DNA from: Dehalococcoidia bacterium
Lineage (GTDB): Bacteria; Chloroflexota; Dehalococcoidia; Dehalococcoidales; CSSed11-197
Length of the DNA: 31,707 nucleotides
NCBI GenBank assembly: GCA_003552785.1
Contig: PUOQ01000108.1
Location: forward strand, 1-31,707
Direction: 5' to 3'
Shown: one piece after another, positions 14,214 to 22,845 of the stretch
Layout of the letters: each line of letters opens with the position of its first letter
Numbering within the stretch: position 1 is the stretch's first letter
Notes under the pieces: generated by a model
Seen by the model: only the letters and a program-made list of their open reading frames with translations
What the model was told of the DNA's origin: nothing
Databases searched by the model: none
Translations under genes and position numbers: made by a program

Positions 14214-16097
14214 ATGAATAGTATGCCTGAAATGTTAACCTGGATAATACCCGCACTGCCACTGGCTGCATTCTTGATGCTGCTTTTACTTATGCGCCCA
14301 CTTAAAATCAAATCCAACCTGAATGGTTATGTTTCCATCGCTGCAACAGCAATGTCCTTCTTCTTTTCTACATGGCTGCTTGTAAATATTGTACAAACTG
14401 CAGAAACTAAATTTATACCCGGTTTTAGCTGGCTCAGCCTTGAGGGCGCAATAGATATTCAAGTCGGGCTAATTGTCGATTCTCTTACAGCAATCATGCT
14501 GGTAGTAGTTACCCTGATAAGTCTGCTGGTGCAAATTTATTCGCTTGGTTATATGCACGGCTCAAAAAGCCTTAACCGCTATTTTGCTTTTATATCACTG
14601 TTCACCATGGCCATGCTTGGCCTGGTAATGGCGGACAATCTATTGATCATGTTCATGTTCTGGGAAATTGTCGGGCTGTGTTCATACCAGCTTATCGGCT
14701 TCTGGTTTCACCGTCCACCGGCAGCCCGTGCTGCCAGAAAAGCTTTCTTTATTACCCGCATCGGCGACTTCGGTTTTCTGGCTGCCATTTTGCTTATTTT
14801 TAACGCAACAGGAACATTTAATATCAGTGAGGTTCACTCCCTTGCAGCTTCCGGGGTGATAGCCGGCACTACAATAACCTGGGCTTGTCTGGGAATATTT
14901 ATGGGCGCTATGGGTAAGTCTGCTCAATTCCCTTTGCATACCTGGCTACCGGATGCAATGGAAGGACCTACACCTGTCAGCGCTCTGATTCACGCCGCCA
15001 CCATGGTAGCAGCAGGCGTATTCCTGGTAGGCCGCATGTACCCATTATTTGAACATTCCGAAGCAGCTCTGACTACTGTGGCCGTAATTGGCGCCATAAC
15101 AGCACTTTTTGCCGGCACAATTGCCCTGGCAATGAATGATATTAAAAAAGTGCTCGCCTATTCCACTATAAGCCAGCTTGGCTTTATGATGATAGCTCTT
15201 GGGCTGGGCAGTGTAGCTATTGCTATTTTCCACCTTTTCACTCATGCCTTTTTCAAAGCCTTGTTATTTATGGGCGCCGGCTCGGTTAATCATTCTACTG
15301 GCACATTTGATATGCGAAAAATGGGAGGACTTGCCCGTCCAATGCCATGGACATGTGCCACCTTTGTTATCGGTTCTCTCAGCCTGGCAGGAATCTGGCC
15401 CATGGCCGGCTTTTTTTCCAAGGAAGAAATTCTTCTAAGTGCCTTTAATAATCACCCACTGCTATTCGTCCTTGCAATTATTGCCGCTTTCTTGACCGCA
15501 TTGTACATTTTCCGTGCTGTATTTATGACTTTCGGCGGCCAGGTCCAGAGCCGATTCAAGCCACATGAATCCGGCAAGGTCATGGTAATACCGATGTCGT
15601 TGCTGGCAATACTGGCGATATCCGCAGGCTACTTCAATGCTACTGGTGGCTTTTTGAAGCTACTTGGTGACGATCATACACACAGCTGGATTTACGGCAT
15701 CTTTGGTGTTCTTGGCCACCCGCTGGCATGGGCTTCTCTCCTGATAGCTGGCAGCGGAATATTCCTTGCCTATGCCATTTACCAGAGACGCTGGATTTCA
15801 TCTCGCAAGATTGCCCGTAGATTTGGTTTTTTCTACACTATTGTTTTTCACAAATACTGGATCGATGAGCTATACGAAAAATATCTGGGAAACAAGCTTC
15901 TAAACTCAGGGCTTTTCAACCTTTTTAACAAGTTCGATTCAAAAGTTGTCGATGGTACAGTCGATGACGTTGCCAGACTTAATCTAAATTCCAGCAAAAT
16001 ATTGCGGCTGGTGCAAAATGGCAACCTGCAGACATACGCGATGGCCTTCATGATCGGGGTTGCTGCACTTGCATTGATGGTAATACTGGTTAACTAA
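14214..16097 (+). CDS. nuoL: NADH-quinone oxidoreductase subunit L (antiporter-like)
   Basis: NuoL is the distal antiporter-like proton pump subunit. It has 627 residues and is full length, including the C-terminal lateral helix region. The pump glutamate is in MFWEIVGLCSYQLIGFW. The lysine is in MGKSAQFPLHTWLPDAMEGP, and the following HAATMVAAG is conserved. The last 90 residues include the amphipathic stretch around YWIDELYEKYLGNKLL and a final membrane helix, as expected for NuoL and not for an Mrp subunit. ATG 14214 lies 6 nt after nuoK; the ribosome binding site is weak. Confidence 0.95.
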   Translation: MNSMPEMLTWIIPALPLAAFLMLLLLMRPLKIKSNLNGYVSIAATAMSFFFSTWLLVNIVQTAETKFIPGFSWLSLEGAIDIQVGLIVDSLTAIMLVVVTLISLLVQIYSLGYMHGSKSLNRYFAFISLFTMAMLGLVMADNLLIMFMFWEIVGLCSYQLIGFWFHRPPAARAARKAFFITRIGDFGFLAAILLIFNATGTFNISEVHSLAASGVIAGTTITWACLGIFMGAMGKSAQFPLHTWLPDAMEGPTPVSALIHAATMVAAGVFLVGRMYPLFEHSEAALTTVAVIGAITALFAGTIALAMNDIKKVLAYSTISQLGFMMIALGLGSVAIAIFHLFTHAFFKALLFMGAGSVNHSTGTFDMRKMGGLARPMPWTCATFVIGSLSLAGIWPMAGFFSKEEILLSAFNNHPLLFVLAIIAAFLTALYIFRAVFMTFGGQVQSRFKPHESGKVMVIPMSLLAILAISAGYFNATGGFLKLLGDDHTHSWIYGIFGVLGHPLAWASLLIAGSGIFLAYAIYQRRWISSRKIARRFGFFYTIVFHKYWIDELYEKYLGNKLLNSGLFNLFNKFDSKVVDGTVDDVARLNLNSSKILRLVQNGNLQTYAMAFMIGVAALALMVILVN

Positions 16098-16111
16098 AGA
16101 AAGGGGTAAAA

Positions 16112-17590
16112 TTGGGAATTTTATCAATAATAATATTCCTTCCGGTAGCCGGTGCTATATTAATCGCATTGATACCGGGATTGAATGCGCGCTTAACACG
16201 TTATATAGCAATGCTTTCTACCATCGTCCCCTTTTCACTTAGCCTATACCTTTTTGGAAAATACGACCGAGTCCTTGGAGGCTTCCAATTCGAAGAATTT
16301 GCCAGCTGGATACCGGCCATTAACGCCAATTACCATATCGGGGTTGATGGCTTAAGCCTGACACTTATAGTATTGACCACTTTGCTGGCTTTTATATCGA
16401 TACTGGTTTCCTGGAAGCTAAATTTTCGAGTACGCGCATTTTTTGCCTGGCTTTTAGTGCTTCAGGCAAGCATAATCGGAGTTTTTGCTTCTCTTGATCT
16501 GCTTTTGTTCTTTATTTTCTGGGAAATTGAAGTTATACCCATGTATTTCCTTATCGCAACCTGGGGCAGTGGGCGGAAAGAATACTCAGCCATGAAGTAT
16601 GTGCTCTACACACTTTTCGGCAGCGCTTTTATGATGGCCGGCATTCTGGCTCTTTACCTGACCACCGGAACCTTTTCCATACCGGAGTTATATCAAACTA
16701 ATCTGGGAGAAATAGCTTCAGGAATCCTTCCGCTGGCAGCAATATTTTTCCTGTTTATAATCGGTTTTGCGGTCAAGCTGCCCATATTCCCGCTTCACAC
16801 ATGGCTGCCTGATGCCCATACAGATGCACCAACCGCAGCCAGCATCATGCTTGCGGGCGCTTTAATCAAGATGGGCGGTTATGGTATTTTCAGGGTTTGC
16901 TTGGGACTGTTTCCAGAAAGCGCACAGGAGTTTGCGCCTCTGTTTCTTGCCCTTGCAGCCGTTAATATTGTTTATGGCGGGGCCATCACGCTAAGGCAAA
17001 CAGACATAAAACGCCTAATCGCCTACTCTTCTGTCAGCCATATGGGTTTTGTTTTGCTTGGATTGTTTGCTTTGAATGCGGTAGGCCTGCTGGGCGCCAG
17101 CCTGCAATTAATCAGCCACGGACTGATTACCGGCCTCCTGTTTGCAACTGCTGGAATACTTATGCACAATACGCATGAACGCCATATCAGAAAACTGGGC
17201 GGCCTTGCCCGCCAGATGCCAGTTCTTGCCGGAATATTTTTTATTGGCTCTATAGGAGCTATGGGAGTCCCTGGAACCAGCGGTTTTATAGCTGAAATTA
17301 ACGTGTTTTTGGGTGCTTTTTCCAGCAAAGCAGATGCTGCACGCGTCTTCACGCTCATATCACTGACCGGTATACTGCTGGCAGCGGCCTATATGCTCAC
17401 AGCCCTTCTCAAGGTGTTCTTTGGATCGCCAAAAGAAACTTTCAACCATGTACATGACGTTACCCGCCTTGAGAAGTTATATTGCGCAATTTTTATCCTG
17501 GGTATTTTTGCCATTGGCCTCTACCCCAAAATAATTACCGAAATTCTACAGCCAGCTATTATTGCGCTGGCATCGCTGTGGGGAGGTTAA
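16112..17590 (+). CDS. nuoM: NADH-quinone oxidoreductase subunit M (antiporter-like)
   Basis: NuoM is the middle antiporter-like pump subunit, with 492 residues and about 14 helices. The key glutamate is in FFIFWEIEVIPMYFLI. The key lysine region is FAVKLPIFPLHTWLPDAHTD, followed by APTAASIMLAGALIKMGGYG. The second half contains TDIKRLIAYSSVSHMGFV. The start is TTG 16112, 14 nt after nuoL, with AAAGGGG upstream; no ATG fits better. Confidence 0.95.
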   Translation: MGILSIIIFLPVAGAILIALIPGLNARLTRYIAMLSTIVPFSLSLYLFGKYDRVLGGFQFEEFASWIPAINANYHIGVDGLSLTLIVLTTLLAFISILVSWKLNFRVRAFFAWLLVLQASIIGVFASLDLLLFFIFWEIEVIPMYFLIATWGSGRKEYSAMKYVLYTLFGSAFMMAGILALYLTTGTFSIPELYQTNLGEIASGILPLAAIFFLFIIGFAVKLPIFPLHTWLPDAHTDAPTAASIMLAGALIKMGGYGIFRVCLGLFPESAQEFAPLFLALAAVNIVYGGAITLRQTDIKRLIAYSSVSHMGFVLLGLFALNAVGLLGASLQLISHGLITGLLFATAGILMHNTHERHIRKLGGLARQMPVLAGIFFIGSIGAMGVPGTSGFIAEINVFLGAFSSKADAARVFTLISLTGILLAAAYMLTALLKVFFGSPKETFNHVHDVTRLEKLYCAIFILGIFAIGLYPKIITEILQPAIIALASLWGG

Positions 17591-17596
17591 GCCATT

Positions 17597-19036
17597 TTGA
17601 ACTGGACAAGTATATTACCGGAAATATTAATTGCATCTACGGCTATATTAATAGTGCTTTCTGACCTGGTGTATCCCAAGCGCCTCCTGACAACTGCTTT
17701 AGCCCTGTCTGGAGTCACTGCAGCGATTGTTTTGTCGGTTGCAGGTAATTACAATTTAAGTACCTCTCTTTTTAGCGGCATGCTGGTAATCGACGGATGG
17801 AGCCAGTTCCTTCGCCTTATACTGCTCGGCGTAACCGCTGGAGTCATTTTTGCATCCTACGACTATTATGACAGGCTTAAAGGTTCATGGGCAGAATACC
17901 ATGCGATCATACTGTTTGCACTGACAGGATTGATGCTGATGCCAAGTGCCGGCAATCTGGTTTCTGCCTTCGTTGCCATCCAGATTTCAGCCATTTCCTT
18001 ATTCATACTGGTAGGCGTTCTTAAAGACAGCCGCTCTTCGGAAGCTGCATTAAAAATGATGCTTATCGGAGGGATAGCTTCTGCCGTAATGCTTTATGGA
18101 ATGGCTTTTATTTTTGGCACAACATCCAGTATACAATTAAACGAAATTAGCCTGGCAATAGGTTCTTCGGGCGATGTTTCCACCGGACTGCTTTTAGGAG
18201 TGTTGCTACTTGCCGCCGGGCTATTTTTTGAAATAGCAGCTGTTCCCTTTCATATGTGGGCACCCGACGCTTACGAAGGCGCCCCAACCCCTATTACCCT
18301 TTACCTGTCCGCTGCAAGTAAAATCGCCGGTATAGCTGTTATAGCAAGGGTGTTTGTAATTGCTTTTTCACAACCTCAATCTTTTGCGGCGGATTGGGGC
18401 ATTGCTGTTGCAGTTATAAGTGCGTTAACCATGACTCTTGGCAACATCCTTGCCCTGATGCAAACAAACATCAAGCGCCTGCTTGCCTATTCAGGTATTG
18501 CTCATACCGGATACATGCTGATCGGTATAAGTGTTCTCGGATTCAGCCAGGGTTTGTCCGGACAACCTCAACTGCTTTTTTACCTTGCGGCTTTTGCTCT
18601 GGCCGAGGTTGCAGTATTTACCACAGTAATAGTCATAACACGTTATCTGAACACCGATGAAATTGGTGATTTCGCCGGTCTTAGCCGCCGGTCACCGCTG
18701 GCAAGCTTTGTTCTCAGCCTCGGGCTTATTTCACTTATTGGCCTGCCGCCTACGGCTGGCTTTATGGCAAAACTGTATATTTTCACCGGTGCTATAGACC
18801 AGGGCTTACTATGGCTTATAATCATAGCCGTATTAAACACGGTAATATCTGCTTACTACTATTTGAGAATAGTTAAAATAATGTGGCGTGAAGAGCCTTC
18901 ATCAAACACCCGGCTGCAGATGCCCCTGGTCCCAGGCCTGGTATCAGTACTTGCTGGTGCAGGCCTGCTATTGTTAGGCATTGCTCCATATCTGCTGATA
19001 AAACTGGCTGAAACTTCACTTATAAGCCTGCCATGA
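17597..19036 (+). CDS. nuoN: NADH-quinone oxidoreductase subunit N (antiporter-like)
   Basis: NuoN is the antiporter-like subunit nearest the quinone module, with 479 residues and about 14 helices. Motifs are FFEIAAVPFHMWAPDAYEGA with PTPITLYLSAASKIAGI, and TNIKRLLAYSGIAHTGYM. The start is TTG 17597 with GGGAGG 10 nt upstream. It is the last nuo gene. No terminator is visible before tatD, which starts 22 nt later. Neither nuoE, nuoF nor nuoG is found before, within or after the operon. Confidence 0.94.
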   Translation: MNWTSILPEILIASTAILIVLSDLVYPKRLLTTALALSGVTAAIVLSVAGNYNLSTSLFSGMLVIDGWSQFLRLILLGVTAGVIFASYDYYDRLKGSWAEYHAIILFALTGLMLMPSAGNLVSAFVAIQISAISLFILVGVLKDSRSSEAALKMMLIGGIASAVMLYGMAFIFGTTSSIQLNEISLAIGSSGDVSTGLLLGVLLLAAGLFFEIAAVPFHMWAPDAYEGAPTPITLYLSAASKIAGIAVIARVFVIAFSQPQSFAADWGIAVAVISALTMTLGNILALMQTNIKRLLAYSGIAHTGYMLIGISVLGFSQGLSGQPQLLFYLAAFALAEVAVFTTVIVITRYLNTDEIGDFAGLSRRSPLASFVLSLGLISLIGLPPTAGFMAKLYIFTGAIDQGLLWLIIIAVLNTVISAYYYLRIVKIMWREEPSSNTRLQMPLVPGLVSVLAGAGLLLLGIAPYLLIKLAETSLISLP

Positions 19037-19058
19037 AAATCAATGCTTATTTGATATT

Positions 19059-19847
19059 ATGCTTATAGACTGTCACGCCCATCTGTATTTAAAAGAATTT
19101 AATAACGACCAACACCAGGTGATACAAAGCGCCAAAAACGCGGGAGTATCATACATTTTAAATGCCGGGATCGACATTGCATCCTCGGCCAAATCTATCG
19201 AGATTTCCGACAACTATTCCGGCATGTTTGCGTCTGTGGGTATTCACCCTCATTCAGCCCATAAGGTAGCGCCCGGCTTCATTGAAGAGTTACACGTGCT
19301 TGCCAGTACACCAAAAGTTGTTGCCATCGGTGAAATTGGTCTTGATTATCACTGGACCACCAAGCACCGACCGGAGCAGTTGAAAATCTTAAACCAGCAA
19401 CTTGAATTAGCGCAGCAATTACAGTTGCCGGTTATTATACATTGCCGTAACGCAGAAGAAGAAGCGGTTAAAACACTTGAGAGCTGGGTGTCTTCTAACC
19501 CGCTTCCCAATCACAAATGGAGAGGAATAAGGCATTGCTTCAGCGGAGATTACGACACCGCCATGCGTTATATAGATATGGGCTTCATGCTTTCATTTGG
19601 TGGATACATTGGCTACCCGTCCTCCAGAAAGCTGCCCCAGGTTATCTGCAGCCTGCCACATGAGGCCCTGTTAATTGAGACCGATTGCCCGTACATGCCG
19701 CCTCAAAAATACAGGGGCAAGCGCAATGAGCCTGCATATCTGGTACATACAGCATCTACACTGGCAGAGATCATGGGTAAAACTTATGAAGAAATAGCAG
19801 GGATTACCATTGCCAACGCTGCTGAACTTTTTAACCTTGATCTTTAG
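19059..19847 (+). CDS. tatD: TatD-family metal-dependent DNase
   Basis: This is a metal-dependent hydrolase of the TatD family (3'-5' exonuclease and DNA/RNA quality-control activities are known). It has 262 residues. Metal ligands are visible in order: DCHAHL at the N-terminus (H6, H8), GEIGLDYHW, IIHCRNAEEEA, RHCFSGD and ETDCPYMPP. It lies 22 nt after nuoN on the same strand and may be read through from the nuo operon. Its 3' end overlaps nth by 17 nt in opposite orientation. The ribosome binding site is weak. Confidence 0.93.
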   Translation: MLIDCHAHLYLKEFNNDQHQVIQSAKNAGVSYILNAGIDIASSAKSIEISDNYSGMFASVGIHPHSAHKVAPGFIEELHVLASTPKVVAIGEIGLDYHWTTKHRPEQLKILNQQLELAQQLQLPVIIHCRNAEEEAVKTLESWVSSNPLPNHKWRGIRHCFSGDYDTAMRYIDMGFMLSFGGYIGYPSSRKLPQVICSLPHEALLIETDCPYMPPQKYRGKRNEPAYLVHTASTLAEIMGKTYEEIAGITIANAAELFNLDL

Positions 19848-20493
19848 CCCGGCTCTCGTAACTGGTTTTATGTGAAGGGCAAATATCTGAAAGGGTGCAT
19901 ATACTGCAACGGGGCCGTCTGGCAATACAAACCTCTCTTCCGTGTTGTATTAAAAGATAGGTTATTCGCCCCCAATATATTCGCGGAACTATATCGATCA
20001 GGTCACGCTCAATTTTTTCGGGTTCTTTGCGGCTGCTTAAGCCCAGTAAATTGCTTAAGCGTTTTACATGGGTGTCAACAGCTATTCCCTCAAGAGTATT
20101 AAAAGCATTATACAAAACTACGTTGGCTGTCTTTCGGGCTACTCCGGGCAGGGCTACCAGTTCCGACATTGTGTCGGGCACCTCTCCATTGTGCTTGCTG
20201 GCAATAATCCTTGCTGCCTTAATTATGTTTCTGGCTTTGTTTCGATAAAAACCGGTCGGTCGTATAAATTGCTCAAGTTCACTTGTGCCCGCACCCGCAT
20301 AATCATTAGCAGTCTTATAATATGAAAAAAGCTTTGGCGTGACTCTGTTAACAACCTCATCGGTACATTGGGATGAAAGAATGGTGGCTATAAGTAATTC
20401 AAGGGGATTATTATACTTCAGCGCGATTTGAGCGTCCGGGTAGATTTTTTCCAAACGCTCAATAATCTGTTTTACATTTTGTTTATTTTTCAA
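19831..20493 (-). CDS. nth: Endonuclease III (base-excision repair glycosylase/AP lyase)
   Basis: This enzyme removes oxidised pyrimidines from DNA and cleaves the abasic site. It has 220 residues. The helix-hairpin-helix LPGVARKTANVV carries the catalytic Lys (K121), and VDTHV carries the catalytic Asp (D140). The C-terminal [4Fe-4S] motif is C189-x6-C196-x2-C199-x5-C205. The start is TTG at 20493 with only a poor ribosome binding site. The terminator of the upstream minus-strand gene lies just before it. It converges on tatD with a 17-nt overlap. Confidence 0.95.
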   Translation of the reverse strand: MKNKQNVKQIIERLEKIYPDAQIALKYNNPLELLIATILSSQCTDEVVNRVTPKLFSYYKTANDYAGAGTSELEQFIRPTGFYRNKARNIIKAARIIASKHNGEVPDTMSELVALPGVARKTANVVLYNAFNTLEGIAVDTHVKRLSNLLGLSSRKEPEKIERDLIDIVPRIYWGRITYLLIQHGREVCIARRPRCSICTLSDICPSHKTSYESRAKDQG

Positions 20494-20507
20494 TTTGTTT
20501 TACCGGG

Positions 20508-20548
20508 AAAAAAGTTTTATAGCAGGCAGCTTTATACTGCCTGCTATA
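20508..20548 (-). terminator. Strong rho-independent terminator after the DUF5679-type gene
   Basis: A perfect 12-bp stem, TATAGCAGGCAG with CTGCCTGCTATA, closes a 7-nt loop. On the minus strand it is followed by AAACTTTTTT. It lies 25 nt after the stop at 20573 and just upstream of the nth start, so it separates nth from the genes upstream. Confidence 0.85.
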
Positions 20549-20572
20549 ATAATCATGAAAAGGAACCTGCAA

Positions 20573-20713
20573 TCAAGCTTTTCCGATTTTGAACATCTTG
20601 GTGGCACATACCGGGCAAATACCCTGAGTCGCCGGACGGCCGTTTTTCATGGTAATGCTGCGGGCGTCCTTCATTTCCCGTTTGGTGCGACATTTGACAC
20701 AATAACCCTGCAT
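20573..20713 (-). CDS. Small zinc-ribbon protein, DUF5679-like (46 aa)
   Basis: This is a 46-residue protein, read directly from the minus strand. It opens MQGYCVKCRTKREMKDAR and continues MKNGRPATQGICPVCATKMF, ending in KIGKA. The two CxxC pairs (C5-C8 and C33-C36) form a zinc ribbon. Spacing and the GRPATQGICP section match the small DUF5679 proteins of Chloroflexota as I remember them. GGAGGTG lies immediately upstream of ATG 20713, and a strong terminator follows the stop. The function is unknown; a nucleic-acid or ribosome-associated role is typical for such ribbons but is not shown here. Confidence 0.85.
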   Translation of the reverse strand: MQGYCVKCRTKREMKDARSITMKNGRPATQGICPVCATKMFKIGKA

Positions 20714-20851
20714 TATTCACCTCCATAGTTTGCTAGCATACAAGATTAACCCATGAAACGAACAGTGTCAATAGTTTTCAGGCATAAACTCTGGAATTCA
20801 AATAGTTTTTCCTTTTCTCATAAATCAAGTTTGAAACGTGGCCGTATTTAA

Positions 20852-21382
20852 TCAAGCACCATCCAGGGTAGGATGCTCTTTGAATGTATACCACGTCGAA
20901 GGATCCTTGAGATATTCCATGTAGTCATTAAGCGCCAGAAAGTGCCCTCGCTCTTCCGACATCAACTTCTGATAAAACTCTTTTTCTACTTCAGTAGTAG
21001 CGGCTTCGCTTCTTTCGCGATACAACTCATAAGACTGCTCTTCCATGTCTATGGCCTTTTCTACAGATTCTTTTTCGGAAGCAGTAGCCATTGGTGGAGC
21101 ATTAAGGTCACTTAAAGCTTTTGAAAAAATGGTCTTGATATTAGAGCGTGGAGCAACATCCGAAGCAACTTCATCATCCCAGTTTTGGCGATTTTTTAAC
21201 CTTTCATAAATAGACTTAAAGTGGGCAGCGTGCTCTTCCTCCTCTTTTGCCAGAGACTCAAAAAGTTGACGGCCGGCACTATTAGCGCTCTTTTCAGCTG
21301 CCTTTAAATAAAACTGTCTGCCATCGGCCTCCATCTTCATAGCCATCTCCAGCCCTTTTATAACTGCATCATGTTCTGTCAT
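20852..21382 (-). CDS. Rubrerythrin-like diiron protein without rubredoxin domain
   Basis: This is a ferritin-like four-helix protein of 176 residues. The diiron ligand pattern is present: an early Glu in LEMAMKMEADGRQFY, then E48-x2-H51 (EEEEHAAHF), a helix with DMEEQSYELY, and E144-x2-H147 (SEERGHFLAL). There is no C-terminal rubredoxin domain, so it is the short sulerythrin/ferritin-like form. Such proteins detoxify peroxide in anaerobes. CTGGAGG precedes ATG 21382. It lies 19 nt after the SHOCT gene, in the same minus-strand run as nrpR. Confidence 0.87.
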   Translation of the reverse strand: MTEHDAVIKGLEMAMKMEADGRQFYLKAAEKSANSAGRQLFESLAKEEEEHAAHFKSIYERLKNRQNWDDEVASDVAPRSNIKTIFSKALSDLNAPPMATASEKESVEKAIDMEEQSYELYRERSEAATTEVEKEFYQKLMSEERGHFLALNDYMEYLKDPSTWYTFKEHPTLDGA

Positions 21383-21401
21383 AATGTCCTCCAGATTATA
21401 T

Positions 21402-21668
21402 TTAATCCATCAGGTCCTTTTTTATTTGCTGGTATTCTTCTCTGGAAATTTCTCCCCTTGCATAGCGCTCTTTTACTATTTGGATGGGTCTTTCTGGCTG
21501 CTGAGATGCTTCAGTCCCATCCCTCCCGGAAGTATCTCCTTTTGACAACCTGATTACCAGCCATATTATAACAATAATCACTCCAACGGAAAGCAGTAAA
21601 CCAAAAACAGTATACAAAATGCCAAATGCTCCGAAAGCAATTTCAGGGCCTGTATCCCACCACATCAT
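21402..21668 (-). CDS. Small membrane protein with C-terminal SHOCT domain
   Basis: This is an 88-residue protein. An N-terminal hydrophobic section (about residues 10-42, ILYTVFGLLLSVGVIIVIIW) is followed by a polar linker and a SHOCT domain (IVKERYARGEISREEYQQIK). SHOCT modules are short two-helix oligomerisation motifs found at the ends of many membrane-anchored proteins. AGGAGG lies 8 nt before ATG 21668. It sits 29 nt after nrpR and 19 nt before the rubrerythrin gene, so it is probably in the same transcript. The function is unknown. Confidence 0.83.
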   Translation of the reverse strand: MMWWDTGPEIAFGAFGILYTVFGLLLSVGVIIVIIWLVIRLSKGDTSGRDGTEASQQPERPIQIVKERYARGEISREEYQQIKKDLMD

Positions 21669-21697
21669 TTCCTTTACCTCCTGTAAAAAAGTCAGTA

Positions 21698-22723
21698 TTA
21701 TTCCGATCCTTTTAATTCCAGTTTGAAATAATCAACCAGTTCATCGTAGCCAATAAGGCCACTCATTGCTTTGGAGTTAATCTCTATACCGGCTTCTACT
21801 GCTCCGGCTATTGGGTTTAAACCGCCAACAAGCACCATTCCCACTTTGCCCAGACCAACAGGCACACCACAAACAGATTTGCCCGGGCTGCCTATGATTA
21901 AAGGTCGATTAACACCCACCTTTTCAAGGTTGCAAAACACCCTCTCCGCTTCATCCATGCAAAGCGATGGAATTTCTCTGAAGTTAGCCAGTATTTTACC
22001 GTTGCCTTCACGGGAGACGTGGTTCACGCTGGTCATACGTCCGGCGATGAATATTTCAGAGGGATCAAGAGAGGAGCCGCTGTACTCAATGAGGTCGGTA
22101 AACCTTAGCGGATGCCCGGTTCTGAATTGAAGGATTCCCCCAAAGCGTGAATCTATAGGAATCCCCGCCTTTAATAAAGTACCGTTGGTTACAAGGCTGC
22201 AAACGGTAGCAATTCCCACCTGCCCCTCCGGTATGACTATATCACCCAGCTTTTCACCTTCTCTGGCTATTGCCACCAGACGGCTGACACAAATGTTTGC
22301 CTCCATTGAGTAAGCCATAGCTTCAATAGCTTTATCAAGCTCCCTGGCAGGCAGTAGAGAGATATTTACCGGAACATTACCGGAAAGATCTAAAGGGTTA
22401 AAAGTAACCCTGTAAGACAACAGTTCGATACGATCGATAACAAAACCGACTTTGTCGGCTACCATTGCATCTTCAATTTCTGCCAGCCCCTGTGCCGTAA
22501 TCACCCTGCCATCGCGCCTGCTAACCTTTGCCGTCAACTCATTTTCGTCCATCAGGTTTAAATGATAACGCACCCCCCGCTCGGATAGTTCTATACCATA
22601 ATCCTCCTTCAACCGCCTGGCTATAACCTTACTGCCTACAGCACGACGCGAATTGGCAATAATCCTGAGTATTGCCATTCGCTGCCTCTCAACCTCAACA
22701 CCTTCCTGGTTGACCGACCTCAT
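21698..22723 (-). CDS. NrpR-type transcriptional repressor (winged helix plus one NrpR domain)
   Basis: NrpR, first known from methanogens, represses nitrogen-assimilation genes and is released by 2-oxoglutarate. This 341-residue version has an N-terminal winged helix (residues about 12-75, ILRIIANSRRAVGSKVIARR and ERGVRYHLNLM) and one NrpR/DUF128 regulatory domain, with VGIATVCSLVTNGTLLKAGI, RFGGILQF and LVGGLNPIAGAVEAGIE. The start ATG 22723 has GGGAGG close upstream. Its effector and targets here are not known. No GGAA-N6-TTCC operator, the methanogen consensus, was found in the nearby promoters. Confidence 0.83.
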   Translation of the reverse strand: MRSVNQEGVEVERQRMAILRIIANSRRAVGSKVIARRLKEDYGIELSERGVRYHLNLMDENELTAKVSRRDGRVITAQGLAEIEDAMVADKVGFVIDRIELLSYRVTFNPLDLSGNVPVNISLLPARELDKAIEAMAYSMEANICVSRLVAIAREGEKLGDIVIPEGQVGIATVCSLVTNGTLLKAGIPIDSRFGGILQFRTGHPLRFTDLIEYSGSSLDPSEIFIAGRMTSVNHVSREGNGKILANFREIPSLCMDEAERVFCNLEKVGVNRPLIIGSPGKSVCGVPVGLGKVGMVLVGGLNPIAGAVEAGIEINSKAMSGLIGYDELVDYFKLELKGSE

Positions 22724-22845
22724 ATATTCCTCCCGCTTACCGGTAGTTTACCCGGTGTGCGAATCACCAAGCATTAATAAAGATGCCACGCCCTGCCTGA
22801 TGCTTAAATATGCTATTCTATAATTTACGGTTTTGTTTCCACTAT

